NCBI RefSeq assembly: GCF_006864455.1
Contig: NZ_QHLK01000003.1
Span: 62,001-126,000, forward strand
Direction of reading: 5' to 3'
From: Campylobacter sp. MIT 97-5078
GTDB taxonomy: Bacteria; Campylobacterota; Campylobacteria; Campylobacterales; Campylobacteraceae
Length of the DNA: 64,000 bases
Shown here: in pieces, positions 9,511-17,677 of the stretch
How the letters are laid out: each line of letters begins with the position of its first letter
Numbering within the stretch: position 1 is the first letter of the stretch
Made by a program: the position numbers and the translations under genes
Notes under the pieces: model-generated
Seen by the model: the letters and a program-made list of their open reading frames with translations, nothing else
What the model was told of the DNA's origin: nothing
Databases searched by the model: none

Positions 9511-9515
9511 GATAA

Positions 9516-10370
9516 ATGCAAAAAAGAAGGGTGTTTTTTAAACAAATAAGCGTATTGGCTCTAGCTTTTTCAAGTCTAAGTGTATATGCGGAAAAAACAG
9601 CAAAGATAAAGGAAAATATAATGAAACTCAATCAAAAAGCAAATGAACTTTTTAAGAAATTTTTTAGCTCATCACAGCTTGAACTCGTTCAAAGTGATAC
9701 TGAATTTATGAGTAATTTTATGAATTTTAGTCTCTCAGAAGCTTACACAACAAGCAAGCTTGATGATAAAACTAAATTTAAGCTCATTTTAGCAGCTCTT
9801 GTAGCAAATGAGGGCTTAAGCGAGTTTGATACTTATGCAAGAGCAGCCTTAAAAGCTGGTGTGAGAGCGGAGGAGATCAAAGAAATTTTATATCAAGCCA
9901 CGCCTTATGTGGGTTTTTCAAGAAGTGCAAGCTTTATCAAGCAAAGTGCAAGGCTTTTTAAGGAGTTAAAGATAAAGCTAGAGGATAACAGAGGCACGAC
10001 AAATGAAAACAATCGCTTTGAAAAGGGCTTGCAAGCTCAAGTAGAACTTTTTGGGGAAGGCATGAGGCAAATTCCAAAGGATATGCCTGAAGATACGCAT
10101 TTTATCCGTGCTTTTTTATCAGCAAATTGCTTTGGGGATTATTATACAAGAAAAGGGCTTGATTTAAAATTTAGAGAGCTTTTAACCTTTGTGTTCCTGG
10201 CTGCTCTTGGTGGGGTAGAACCTCAACTTAAAGGGCATATTAAAGGCAATATCCGCATGGGAAATGATCGCTTAGTTTTAATTTCAGCCATAACTGTGAT
10301 TATCCCTTTCATAGGCTATCCAAAGACTTTAAACGCTTTTAGTGCCATTAATGAGCTTACTAAGGCTTAA
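9516..10370 (+). CDS. Carboxymuconolactone decarboxylase-family protein (two CMD domains)
   Basis: 284 residues: a possible signal peptide (MQKRRVFFKQISVLALAFSSLSVYAE), then two AhpD/CMD-like helical domains. The first contains LSEAYTTSKLDDKTKFKLILAALVANEG; the second contains FSANCFGDYYTRKGLDLKFRELLTFVFLAALGG. CMD-fold proteins include gamma-carboxymuconolactone decarboxylase and AhpD-type disulfide reductases; the AhpD CxxC pair is absent. ATG 9516 follows AAGGGGGATAA; ATG 9621 is a possible start of a cytosolic form. It is downstream of the cupin gene, probably in the same transcript. Confidence 0.75.
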   Translation: MQKRRVFFKQISVLALAFSSLSVYAEKTAKIKENIMKLNQKANELFKKFFSSSQLELVQSDTEFMSNFMNFSLSEAYTTSKLDDKTKFKLILAALVANEGLSEFDTYARAALKAGVRAEEIKEILYQATPYVGFSRSASFIKQSARLFKELKIKLEDNRGTTNENNRFEKGLQAQVELFGEGMRQIPKDMPEDTHFIRAFLSANCFGDYYTRKGLDLKFRELLTFVFLAALGGVEPQLKGHIKGNIRMGNDRLVLISAITVIIPFIGYPKTLNAFSAINELTKA

Positions 10371-10380
10371 AAAGCTAAAA

Positions 10381-10408
10381 GCAGAGTTTTTCAATTTACT
10401 CTGTTTTT
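10381..10408 (+). terminator. Rho-independent terminator after CMD gene
   Basis: CAGAGT (10382-10387) pairs with ACTCTG (10398-10403) across a T-rich loop and is followed by TTTTT. It ends the cupin-CMD transcript just before the convergent oxidoreductase remnant. Confidence 0.6.
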
Positions 10409-10420
10409 GCTTTAAAAATC

Positions 10421-10920
10421 TCAAAGTTCCTGCACAGCTCTATAGGCTTCATCTATGGCCGAGTGCATATAGGCTGAATGTGCCGCATCTGAATTTGCTA
10501 TGCTGATATTGCCAAAAGGCTTTTTAGCTTGTACTATGATTTTTTCATCATCGTTTTCATCTTCAAAAAGTGAATTATAAGTATAAGCATAGCAGTGTCC
10601 CCAGCGGTTAAGCACTATAGCTTGTATGTCTTTTTTGTGATTAAAGCCATTTGCACCAAGTATGGCTTGAAGTTGATCTCTAATGATTTTTTCATGTTCA
10701 TCAAAACTCATATATCCTTGCCATTGTTTAATTCTTCAGGTATATCATCGCAAATAACCTTTCTTGGATTGCCATTTACAACTTTTGCCTCGTCAAAATG
10801 TTCTTTAGCAAAAAATACTCCTCTGCTTAAGCCTAAATTTGGATAAAAGCTCACATCAAAGCATTTTGCCAAGCCATCAACGCTGGTTTTTAAAGTATCA
10901 AGCAAATGAAGCACTTTTTT
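10421..10920 (-). pseudogene. Deleted FAD/NAD(P)-binding oxidoreductase (spermidine dehydrogenase-like)
   Basis: Two overlapping minus-strand frames. The 10421-10711 frame (96 codons) ends with NRWGHCYAYTYN and GNISIANSDAAHSAYMHSAIDEA, the C-terminal pattern of large flavin-binding amine-oxidase-like proteins. The 10708-10914 frame reads GLAKCFDVSFYPNLGLSRGVFFAKEHF, an internal piece of the same kind of protein. The family is several hundred residues long, so the Rossmann N-terminus and the middle are gone. The two pieces meet at a 4-bp overlap that looks like a deletion joint rather than two real genes. Confidence 0.6.
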
Positions 10921-10972
10921 GAGTATAAGGCTTTTAAAGTAACAAAAAATTTGTATTGTTTAAAATTTAGTC

Positions 10973-10990
10973 TTGACAAGCACTAGGTGT
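10973..10990 (+). promoter_or_regulatory. Orphan copy of the MerR-type promoter element
   Basis: TTGACA (10973-10978) followed by CACTAGGTGT repeats the promoter element at 8663, with about 27 of 30 bases shared around it. At the position of the -10 it reads TTGCGT instead of TATAAT. There is no gene for about 200 bp downstream on this strand. It looks like the promoter of a lost gene of the same regulon. Confidence 0.6.
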
Positions 10991-11204
10991 TAGCCTTTTG
11001 CGTTTGAAAAACTGATTGATTTAAATTATGATTTTGATGTGTGCTAACAAGCTTATGTAGCCTTTTTTTATTTTTAATTATAAAGGAATTTAAGCTGATG
11101 TTTTCTCACTTAAGTTCCTCTTTACATTATGTCAAATTATCGTTTTACAGCTTTTTAAAAACTTTTAGCTATAATATAAAAAAATAAAACAAAGAAAGAA
11201 ACAA

Positions 11205-12191
11205 ATGGATTTTTTTTTCGTAGAGTATAGGGATCCTATTGTAGGGCTTATCATACTGACGATTTTAATTTTTGTCGTGGCTGTGGGACATTATTTTTAT
11301 AGAATTTATGCAAGTAGAGGCGAGGAAAAAGGGCTTGGGAATTTTATCAAAAAATTTGAGATTGAAAGTGAGCATAAAGCTTTACTGCGAGCATCTAGCC
11401 TTAATCTTAACTCTTTACATTTTTTAGGTAGCGTTTTTAGCAAAAGTGGGGAATTTGAAAAAGCGGTGCAAATTTATCTCATCGCCCTTGAAAAAACGAA
11501 AAGCAAAGATGAACAAGAATTGATTTTTTATGATTTGGCTGAGGTGTATTTTAAGGCTGGTTTTTTGCAAAAAAGTGCCGAGGTATTGCTCAATGCTTTA
11601 AAAAATCGTCCAAGAAATATCAAGGCTTTAAAACTTTTAAAACTTGTATATTTAAGGCTAAGAAAGTTTGATGAGGTGCTTTATACTTTGGATAGTCTTT
11701 TTGAATTAGGACTTGAAGTAAGCAAAGAAAGAGCTTTTATCAAGGCATTAAAATTACAAAATTTGCCTCAAAATTTAAATCAAAAAATAGATCAAAGAGC
11801 CGAGCTTTCTTTACAACTTGATGAGAATAATGATATCATCAAACGCTTTGTTTTTGAGCAGTATAAAGTAAGTGTGCATGGGGATTTTAAGCTTTTTATT
11901 GATTTGCTTTATAAGAGTAAGACGCCGATTTTTTTAGAAGATGAGGCGTATTTTGAGTTTTTTTGTGCTTTAGGACTTTGCAAGCCAGCGACAAAACACA
12001 AATTTAAAGACAAAAAACTTCAAATGCTTCAAATTTTAAAAGATAATGATTTTAAAGCCAAGCTTAGCTTTTCTTTTGTGTGCTTGTCGTGCAAAACAAC
12101 TATGCCTTTATTTTTTTACCATTGTCCGCTTTGTTACGAGTTTGCACAATGTAAGATTTTGTATGAAGTTCGTTCAGATGAAGAAGATTGA
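11205..12191 (+). CDS. LapB-like membrane-anchored TPR protein with zinc ribbon
   Basis: 328 residues: one N-terminal membrane helix (about 12-33), a run of TPR-like helical pairs (about 60-200; for example SLHFLGSVFSKSGEFEKAVQIYLIAL), and a C-terminal rubredoxin-like ribbon with CLSCKTTMPLFFYHCPLC. This is the layout of LapB/YciM, which controls LPS synthesis in E. coli; the epsilonproteobacterial role is unproven. It overlaps rnhA by 14 bp, as the equivalent gene precedes rnhA-rnc-aroC in C. jejuni. Nine T directly follow the start codon region (11210-11218). Confidence 0.72.
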   Translation: MDFFFVEYRDPIVGLIILTILIFVVAVGHYFYRIYASRGEEKGLGNFIKKFEIESEHKALLRASSLNLNSLHFLGSVFSKSGEFEKAVQIYLIALEKTKSKDEQELIFYDLAEVYFKAGFLQKSAEVLLNALKNRPRNIKALKLLKLVYLRLRKFDEVLYTLDSLFELGLEVSKERAFIKALKLQNLPQNLNQKIDQRAELSLQLDENNDIIKRFVFEQYKVSVHGDFKLFIDLLYKSKTPIFLEDEAYFEFFCALGLCKPATKHKFKDKKLQMLQILKDNDFKAKLSFSFVCLSCKTTMPLFFYHCPLCYEFAQCKILYEVRSDEED

Positions 12192-12618
12192 AATTTATAC
12201 AGATGGCTCTTGTCTTGAAAATCCGGGCTTTGGTGGCTGGGCATATATACTTTGCTATAAAAAACATCACAAAGAAGGCTTTGGGGCAAAGGCTGATACT
12301 ACAAATAACCAAATGGAACTCCAAGCGATCATCGAAGCTTTAAAAGCCTTAAAAGAACCATGTGAAATTGATCTTTTTACGGACTCAAATTTAATGGTAA
12401 AAAGTATAAATGAATGGCTTGAATGCTGGATAAAAAAAGACTTTAAGGGCAAAAAAAATGTTATGCTTTGGAAAGAATACCTTACCTTAGCTAAAGATCA
12501 TAAGATCAAAGCCTTTTGGATCAAAGCACACAATGGGCATAAATTTAATGAGCGTTGCGATCACTTAGCAAGAATGGCGGCCTTAACGCTAAAAAATGAG
12601 ACGAAAAATTGTAACTAA
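12178..12618 (+). CDS. rnhA: Ribonuclease HI
   Basis: 146 residues that cut RNA in RNA-DNA hybrids. The metal-binding carboxylates are Asp9 (YTDGSCLENPG), Glu47 (NNQMELQA), Asp69 (LFTDS) and Asp128 (ERCDHLAR), with His118 in the mobile loop AHNGH. ATG 12178 is chosen because MKKIEIYTDG is the normal N-terminus; the longer in-frame extension lies inside the upstream TPR gene. It overlaps that gene by 14 bp and is followed by rnc. Confidence 0.95.
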   Translation: MKKIEIYTDGSCLENPGFGGWAYILCYKKHHKEGFGAKADTTNNQMELQAIIEALKALKEPCEIDLFTDSNLMVKSINEWLECWIKKDFKGKKNVMLWKEYLTLAKDHKIKAFWIKAHNGHKFNERCDHLARMAALTLKNETKNCN

Positions 12619-12668
12619 AACTTGTTACAATGTGCTTTGAAAAAGAAAAAGGACAATGGAAAGTGCAA

Positions 12669-13334
12669 ATGAAAAATTTACAAGATAAGCTTGGCTATCA
12701 TTTTAAAGACGAGAAGCTTTTAAAAGCGGCTTTAACGCATAAAAGCTCCAAAAAAACCTACAATAACGAAAGGCTTGAATTCTTAGGCGATGCTGTGCTT
12801 GATCTTGTTGTGGGCGAGTTTTTATTTCATAAATTCAAAGATCAAGCTGAAGGGGATTTATCAAAATTAAGAGCTGCACTTGTAAATGAAAAGTCTTTTA
12901 TGCAAATTGCTCTAAGTCTTGACCTTGGCTCATATCTTTTTATGTCAGTTGCTGAGGAAAACAATGGCGGAAGAGCCAAACCTTCCATACTTTCAGACGC
13001 TTTTGAAGCCATTATCGCGGCGATTTTTTTAGAAGCTGGCTTTTTGAAAGCAAAAGAAGTTGTTTTAGCCCTTTTAGAAAGCATTTATCCAAATATAGAC
13101 GCAAAAGAGCTTATTAAGGATTATAAAACTAAGCTACAAGAATTTACGCAAGGTATGATGGCTCAAACGCCAGAATATGAGCTTATCCGTGCCTTTGGAC
13201 CAGATCATTTAAAGCAGTTTGAAATCGCTTTAAAGCTTGATAACAAAGAAGTTTCAAGAGCTACTTCAAAGAGTAAAAAAGAAGCTCAACAGCTTGCGGC
13301 AAAAATCGCTCTTGAAAAATTAGGAGTTTTATGA
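12669..13334 (+). CDS. rnc: Ribonuclease III
   Basis: Cuts double-stranded RNA in rRNA and mRNA processing. The 221 residues show the signature NERLEFLGDAVLDLVVGE, the second acidic site in PSILSDAFEAIIAAIFLEAGF, and a C-terminal double-stranded-RNA-binding domain with SKKEAQQLAAKIALEKL. ATG 12669 gives the usual MKNL.. start; GTG 12663 is also in frame and nearer the AAAGGA site at about 12647. The stop overlaps aroC by 4 bp. Confidence 0.95.
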   Translation: MKNLQDKLGYHFKDEKLLKAALTHKSSKKTYNNERLEFLGDAVLDLVVGEFLFHKFKDQAEGDLSKLRAALVNEKSFMQIALSLDLGSYLFMSVAEENNGGRAKPSILSDAFEAIIAAIFLEAGFLKAKEVVLALLESIYPNIDAKELIKDYKTKLQEFTQGMMAQTPEYELIRAFGPDHLKQFEIALKLDNKEVSRATSKSKKEAQQLAAKIALEKLGVL

Positions 13335-14416
13335 ATACTTTTGGCACAAGATTAAAAATCACAACCTTTGGAGAATCTCACGGCAAAGCCATAGGTTGCG
13401 TGATAGATGGCTTTCCTGCCGGCGTGCGTATAGATGAGGCATTTTTGCAAAGCGAACTTGATAAAAGAAAGCCCGGAACAAGTAAGTTTAGCACTCAAAG
13501 AAAGGAAAGCGATAAGGCTGAAATTTTAAGTGGAACTTTTGAGGGCTTTAGCATGGGAACGCCCATAGCTGTGGTGATTTTTAATGAAAATCAGCATTCA
13601 AAGGATTATGATAATATCAAAGATTTATTTCGTCCTTCTCATGGGGATTTGAGCTATTTTGCTAAATATGGCATAAGAGATTACCGAGGTGGAGGACGTG
13701 CAAGCGCAAGAGAAAGTGCTGCAAGAGTAGCTGCAGGGGCTTTTGCACAAATGCTTTTAGCTGAGTTTAATATCAGCGTAAAATCCGGCGTATTTGCCAT
13801 AGGCAAAGTGCAAAGCGAGCTTGAAAGCAAGGATTTTGATTTTGAATTTGCGGATAAAAGTGAGGTTTTTGCCCTTGATAAAGCTTTAGAAGCAAGTTTT
13901 AAAGAACAGATCACACAAGCTTTAAGAACAAAGGATAGTGTTGGAGCGGCTGTTTTTACACGCATTAGTGGTGTAAAAGCCGGACTTGGTGAACCGCTTT
14001 ATGATAAACTTGATAGTAAATTTGCTCACGCTTTAATGGGGATAAATGCAGTAAAAGCTGTTGAAATAGGAGCTGGTATAAGATCAAGTCAAAGCTTTGG
14101 CTCACAAAATAATGATCGTATAAAAGATCAACAATTTTTAAGCAATCACGCAGGCGGTATTTTAGCAGGCATTAGCAGTGGGGCTGATATAGAGCTAAGG
14201 ACTTATTTTAAGCCCACGCCGTCGATATTTTTGGCTCAAGAAACTATGGATAAATTCGGTAATAATGCGATTTGCGAGCTTAAAGGCAGGCACGATCCTT
14301 GTGTAGGCGTGCGTGGAAGTGTGATCTGCTCGGCTATGGCAAGGCTTGTGATCGCTGATGCTTTAATGCTTAATGCTAATGCGAGCTTAGCAAGGCTTAA
14401 AAAGGCATATGAATGA
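13331..14416 (+). CDS. aroC: Chorismate synthase
   Basis: Last step of the shikimate pathway: 5-enolpyruvylshikimate-3-phosphate to chorismate, needing reduced FMN. The 361 residues have the three signatures: TFGESHGKAIGCVIDGFP at the N-terminus, RPSHGDLSYFAKYGIRDYRGGGRASARE in the middle, and RHDPCVGVRG near the end. It starts inside the rnc stop (ATGA) and ends overlapping cutA, so rnhA-rnc-aroC-cutA is one tight transcript. Confidence 0.97.
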   Translation: MNTFGTRLKITTFGESHGKAIGCVIDGFPAGVRIDEAFLQSELDKRKPGTSKFSTQRKESDKAEILSGTFEGFSMGTPIAVVIFNENQHSKDYDNIKDLFRPSHGDLSYFAKYGIRDYRGGGRASARESAARVAAGAFAQMLLAEFNISVKSGVFAIGKVQSELESKDFDFEFADKSEVFALDKALEASFKEQITQALRTKDSVGAAVFTRISGVKAGLGEPLYDKLDSKFAHALMGINAVKAVEIGAGIRSSQSFGSQNNDRIKDQQFLSNHAGGILAGISSGADIELRTYFKPTPSIFLAQETMDKFGNNAICELKGRHDPCVGVRGSVICSAMARLVIADALMLNANASLARLKKAYE

Positions 14417-14745
14417 TTGTTTTAAGCACTACAGCAAGCAAAAAAGAAGCAAAGACTTTAGGCAAGCTTTTGCTTGAAAAAAGACTTGTTGCTTGTGTTC
14501 AAAGACTTAAAATAAAAAGTATGTATCGCTGGGAAAACATACTTTGCGAAGCAAAAGAATACCTCCTTATCCTTAAAACAACAAAAGAGAATTTAAATGA
14601 GCTTGAAAGCATTTTAAAAGCAAATCATAGCTATGAAGTGCCTCAATTTATAGCTTTAAAAGCTGATTTTATCAGCAAAGAGTATAAAAAATGGCTTGAA
14701 AAAGAGTGCAAAAGCTTTAAAAATAACAAAAAAAGTAAAGTTTAA
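14413..14745 (+). CDS. cutA: CutA1-family protein
   Basis: 110 residues with the CutA1 pattern: LVACVQRLKIKSMYRWENI, then EAKEYLLILKTTKE, then HSYEVPQFIAL. CutA1 forms very stable trimers; it was linked to divalent-metal tolerance in E. coli, but its biochemical role remains unsettled. It overlaps aroC by 4 bp. The tail after about residue 98 is lysine-rich. Confidence 0.88.
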   Translation: MIVLSTTASKKEAKTLGKLLLEKRLVACVQRLKIKSMYRWENILCEAKEYLLILKTTKENLNELESILKANHSYEVPQFIALKADFISKEYKKWLEKECKSFKNNKKSKV

Positions 14746-15077
14746 ATTTCAGGCTTTTTCCAAATAGAATTGCTTTAAGCTTAAATGTATCCTAAAGAAG
14801 CTAAAATAGGTATTAAACCCTATGCTTTTATATCAAGTTTTTTGTCTTCTTGTAAGTTTTCAAAGAGCATTTTGAGCAAATCTAAATCATAAAATTTATC
14901 TTGCAAAGGCTTTTGAAACACACTGAAACTTCACCATAATCTTAGCTGCGTGATCTGTCTAGTTTTCGCACTTTAGAGAACTTTATTTTAAAGTTTTGAT
15001 AAATTTAGAGTAAAATTAAAAATAAATTTTAAAAGCAAGAATGTAAAAACTAGCTCAAAAATTTGGGCTAAGCTTAT
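14746..15077. other. Gap with a minus-strand gene remnant
   Basis: 332 bp between cutA and the convergent small secreted protein. On the minus strand 14820-14919 reads a clean 33-codon tail (FQKPLQDKFYDLDLLKML and on to a TAG at 14820-14822). Upstream of it the frame is broken. It looks like the C-terminal end of a lost protein, which I do not recognise. The rest, including 14990-15060, shows nothing. Confidence 0.4.
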
Positions 15078-15302
15078 TTAGAAGTTAAGTAATTTGTTGG
15101 CTTGTTTGCCAGCTTCTTTTTTAGCTTCTTTTTTAGCTTCTTCTTTTTTAGCTTTAGCTATATCTTTAGTGCTTTTGCCGCTCATTAATTGTCCAGCAAC
15201 ATCAGCTGCTTGACCTTTAGCAGCATCTTTTACAGCTTCATTTGCCAAAGTAACACTTGCACCAAGTAAAGCAGCAAATGCTACAACAAGTAATTTTTTC
15301 AT
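15078..15302 (-). CDS. Small exported Ala/Lys/Glu-rich protein
   Basis: 74 residues with a clear signal peptide (MKKLLVVAFAALLGASVTLANE) and a charged mature part with the tandem motif KKEAKKEAKKEAGKQ. At DNA level 15113-15140 is a 12-bp imperfect tandem repeat, so copy changes would keep the frame. It probably forms a single amphipathic helix in the periplasm. AAAGGAGACACG precedes the ATG. No family is recognised. Confidence 0.7.
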   Translation of the reverse strand: MKKLLVVAFAALLGASVTLANEAVKDAAKGQAADVAGQLMSGKSTKDIAKAKKEEAKKEAKKEAGKQANKLLNF

Positions 15303-15626
15303 CGTGTCTCCTTTAAGATAAATTGTGGGTTTGATTATATCAAAAAAGTTATAATTTTAAATAAATTTGAGCTTAAAATAAAAAATCTTATAATCGTGCT
15401 TTTAAACTTAGAGTAAAGCCTGATGAGTGCATCTAAAGAAAATATTTTCTTTGCTTATAAGCTATGTTTTTCTTGATGAAATTCCGAATTTAAAAACGAT
15501 TTTTTTGGTTCTGTTTTGGCTATTTTTGAGATTTATTTGATCAATGTTTATGGCAAAAACTTAAGAAAAATTTAACATTTTTCGTTATAATCAACTCAAA
15601 ATTTTACTGAACAACAAGGATAATTT
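15303..15626. other. Gap with a broken reading frame and the galU promoter
   Basis: 15423-15575 reads as one frame from ATG to TAA with only two adjacent TGA codons in the middle: 17 codons starting MSASKENIFFAYKL, then TGA TGA, then about 31 codons ending EIYLINVYGKNLRKI. It is probably a decayed gene of unknown kind. TATAAT at 15586-15591 is a good -10 for galU. Confidence 0.4.
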
Positions 15627-16451
15627 ATGCTTCAAACTTGTATTTTTCCAGCTGCAGGATACGGCACACGCTTTTTACCAGCTACTAAGGCTTTACCTAA
15701 GGAAATGCTTCCTATACTTACAAAACCACTCATTCATTATGGAGTTGATGAGGCTTTAGAAGCTGGTATGGATACTATGGGCTTTGTTACAGGACGCGGG
15801 AAAAGGGCTTTGGAGGATTATTTTGATACTTCTTATGAACTAGAGCATCAAATTTCAGGCACAAAAAAAGAGTATTTGCTTGCTGAAATTCGCTCACTCA
15901 TCAATCGTTGCACCTTTACTTTTACAAGACAAAATGAAATGAGAGGCTTAGGAGATGCTGTTTTAAAGGGCAGGGCTTTAGCAGGCGGTGAAGCATTTGG
16001 GGTGATTTTAGCAGATGATTTGTGCGTAAATGAAAATGGACTTGGCGTTATGGCTCAAATGGTAAAAATTTATGAAAAATACCGCTGCACCGTAGTTGCT
16101 GTTATGGAAGTGCCAAAAGAGCAGGTTTCAAGCTACGGAGTCATCGCTGGAAATGTAGTAGAAGATAATCTCATCATGGTAAACTCGATGATAGAAAAAC
16201 CAAGCCTTGAGGAAGCTCCAAGCAATCTTGCCATCATAGGCAGATACATACTCACGCCAGATATTTTTGGCATTTTAGAAAATACAAAGGCTGGTAAAAA
16301 CGGCGAAATTCAGCTTACTGATGCACTTTTAGCTCAAGCTACAAATGGTATGGTTTTAGCCTATAAATTTGAGGGCAAAAGATTTGATTGTGGTTCTGTG
16401 GAAGGCTTTGTTGAGGCGACGAATTATTTTTATGGTAAGAGCAAATGCTAA
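15627..16451 (+). CDS. galU: UTP-glucose-1-phosphate uridylyltransferase
   Basis: Makes UDP-glucose for surface glycans. The 274 residues have the nucleotide-binding FPAAGYGTRFLPATKALPKEMLPI, a second conserved block VILADDLCVNENG, and VNSMIEKPSLEEAPSNLAIIGRYILTPDIF. Length is normal. The stop overlaps pgi by 7 bp, so UDP-glucose and hexose-phosphate supply are co-expressed, as in C. jejuni. Confidence 0.95.
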   Translation: MLQTCIFPAAGYGTRFLPATKALPKEMLPILTKPLIHYGVDEALEAGMDTMGFVTGRGKRALEDYFDTSYELEHQISGTKKEYLLAEIRSLINRCTFTFTRQNEMRGLGDAVLKGRALAGGEAFGVILADDLCVNENGLGVMAQMVKIYEKYRCTVVAVMEVPKEQVSSYGVIAGNVVEDNLIMVNSMIEKPSLEEAPSNLAIIGRYILTPDIFGILENTKAGKNGEIQLTDALLAQATNGMVLAYKFEGKRFDCGSVEGFVEATNYFYGKSKC

Positions 16452-17662
16452 CAAATCACTTTTTTTTCAAAACCGCTCAACTTGATACCATAAAAGCTTA
16501 TGCAAAACGCATTAATGATGAGTTTGAAAGTAAAGAAATAGGGTATTATCATTTAGCTGATAATACTGGCTTGATTTCTGAGTGCGAGCAGTATTTTCAA
16601 AATAAAAATTATAAAAGTGTGATCTTGCTTGGCATGGGCGGTTCAAGTTGCGGAGTAAAAGCTTTAAGAGATTTTTTAGCCCAGCAAGATAAGGGCAAAT
16701 GCAAGCTTTTTATACTTGATAATAGTTCAAATCTTAGTCTTACAAAAGTGCTTGAGCAAGTGAGTTTAGAAGATAGTCTTTTTATAGTTGCAAGTAAAAC
16801 TGGCACGACTATAGAAGTTGTTAGTCTTTTTAAGCTTATTATGGCTCATTTTAAACTCGAACTGAAGGATTTGTATAAGAATTTCATCTTTATCACTGAT
16901 GAGAACTCAAAACTTCATAAACTTGGCGAGCAACTTGGTGTGAAATGCTTTTTAATCCCATCTAATGTTGGCGGTCGTTTTAGTGTGCTTTCAGCTGTGG
17001 GTGTGGTGCCGCTTTTTGTCTGTGGATATGATGTTAAGGCTTTGCTTGATGGGGCTTTAGCGTGTAAGAAAGATTTTTTTGAGAAAAAACAAGAAGGTAT
17101 TTTGCAAAAAGCCTATCATTGCTGCATGCATAAATACGCAAATATCAGCGTTTTGTTTAGTTATGGTGATGCTTTTAAGGGCTTTAATGAATGGTTTGTC
17201 CAGCTTATTGCTGAGAGCTTGGGTAAAAAACAAGGCTATAAAAGGCTTGGCATTACGCCTATAGCCTTAATCGGAGCTAGGGATCAACACAGCTTCTTGC
17301 AACTCATCATGCAAGGTCCAAAAGATAAAATGATCACTTTTTTAAGAGTTAAAGAGCTTGAAAAATCTATGTGTATTCCTAAACTTTCTTTGCCGTATTT
17401 AGAGGATTGTGATTTTAGCAATGGAATTGATTTGCAAAAGCTTCTTAATGCCCAGTGTGAAGCGACTTTACAAGCTTTAGTGGCTGAAAATTTAAGCGTT
17501 GATTTAATCGAACTTGATAGGCTTGATGAGTGGCACGGAGGATATTTGATGTATTATTATGAGCTTTTAACTTCAGCGTGTGGGGTTATGCTTGGTATTA
17601 ATACCTACGATCAGCCCGGTGTTGAGGTTGGCAAGCTTATCTTAAAAAAAATCTTATCTTAA
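16445..17662 (+). CDS. pgi: Glucose-6-phosphate isomerase
   Basis: 405 residues, the short epsilonproteobacterial form. It has GMGGSSCGVKAL, the sugar-phosphate-binding SKTGTTIEV, the glutamate-containing block NEWFVQLIAESLGKKQGYKRLGITPI, and a C-terminal QPGVEVGKLILKK (the catalytic lysine region). It interconverts glucose- and fructose-6-phosphate. As Campylobacter commonly lacks phosphofructokinase, the likely flow is gluconeogenic. Starts within galU. Confidence 0.94.
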   Translation: MLTNHFFFKTAQLDTIKAYAKRINDEFESKEIGYYHLADNTGLISECEQYFQNKNYKSVILLGMGGSSCGVKALRDFLAQQDKGKCKLFILDNSSNLSLTKVLEQVSLEDSLFIVASKTGTTIEVVSLFKLIMAHFKLELKDLYKNFIFITDENSKLHKLGEQLGVKCFLIPSNVGGRFSVLSAVGVVPLFVCGYDVKALLDGALACKKDFFEKKQEGILQKAYHCCMHKYANISVLFSYGDAFKGFNEWFVQLIAESLGKKQGYKRLGITPIALIGARDQHSFLQLIMQGPKDKMITFLRVKELEKSMCIPKLSLPYLEDCDFSNGIDLQKLLNAQCEATLQALVAENLSVDLIELDRLDEWHGGYLMYYYELLTSACGVMLGINTYDQPGVEVGKLILKKILS

Positions 17663-17677
17663 AAAAAGGAAAAAACT

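Noticed and set aside
15423-15575. Selenoprotein with two selenocysteines
   Set aside because: Adjacent TGA codons, no visible SECIS hairpin, and no recognisable selenoprotein family.
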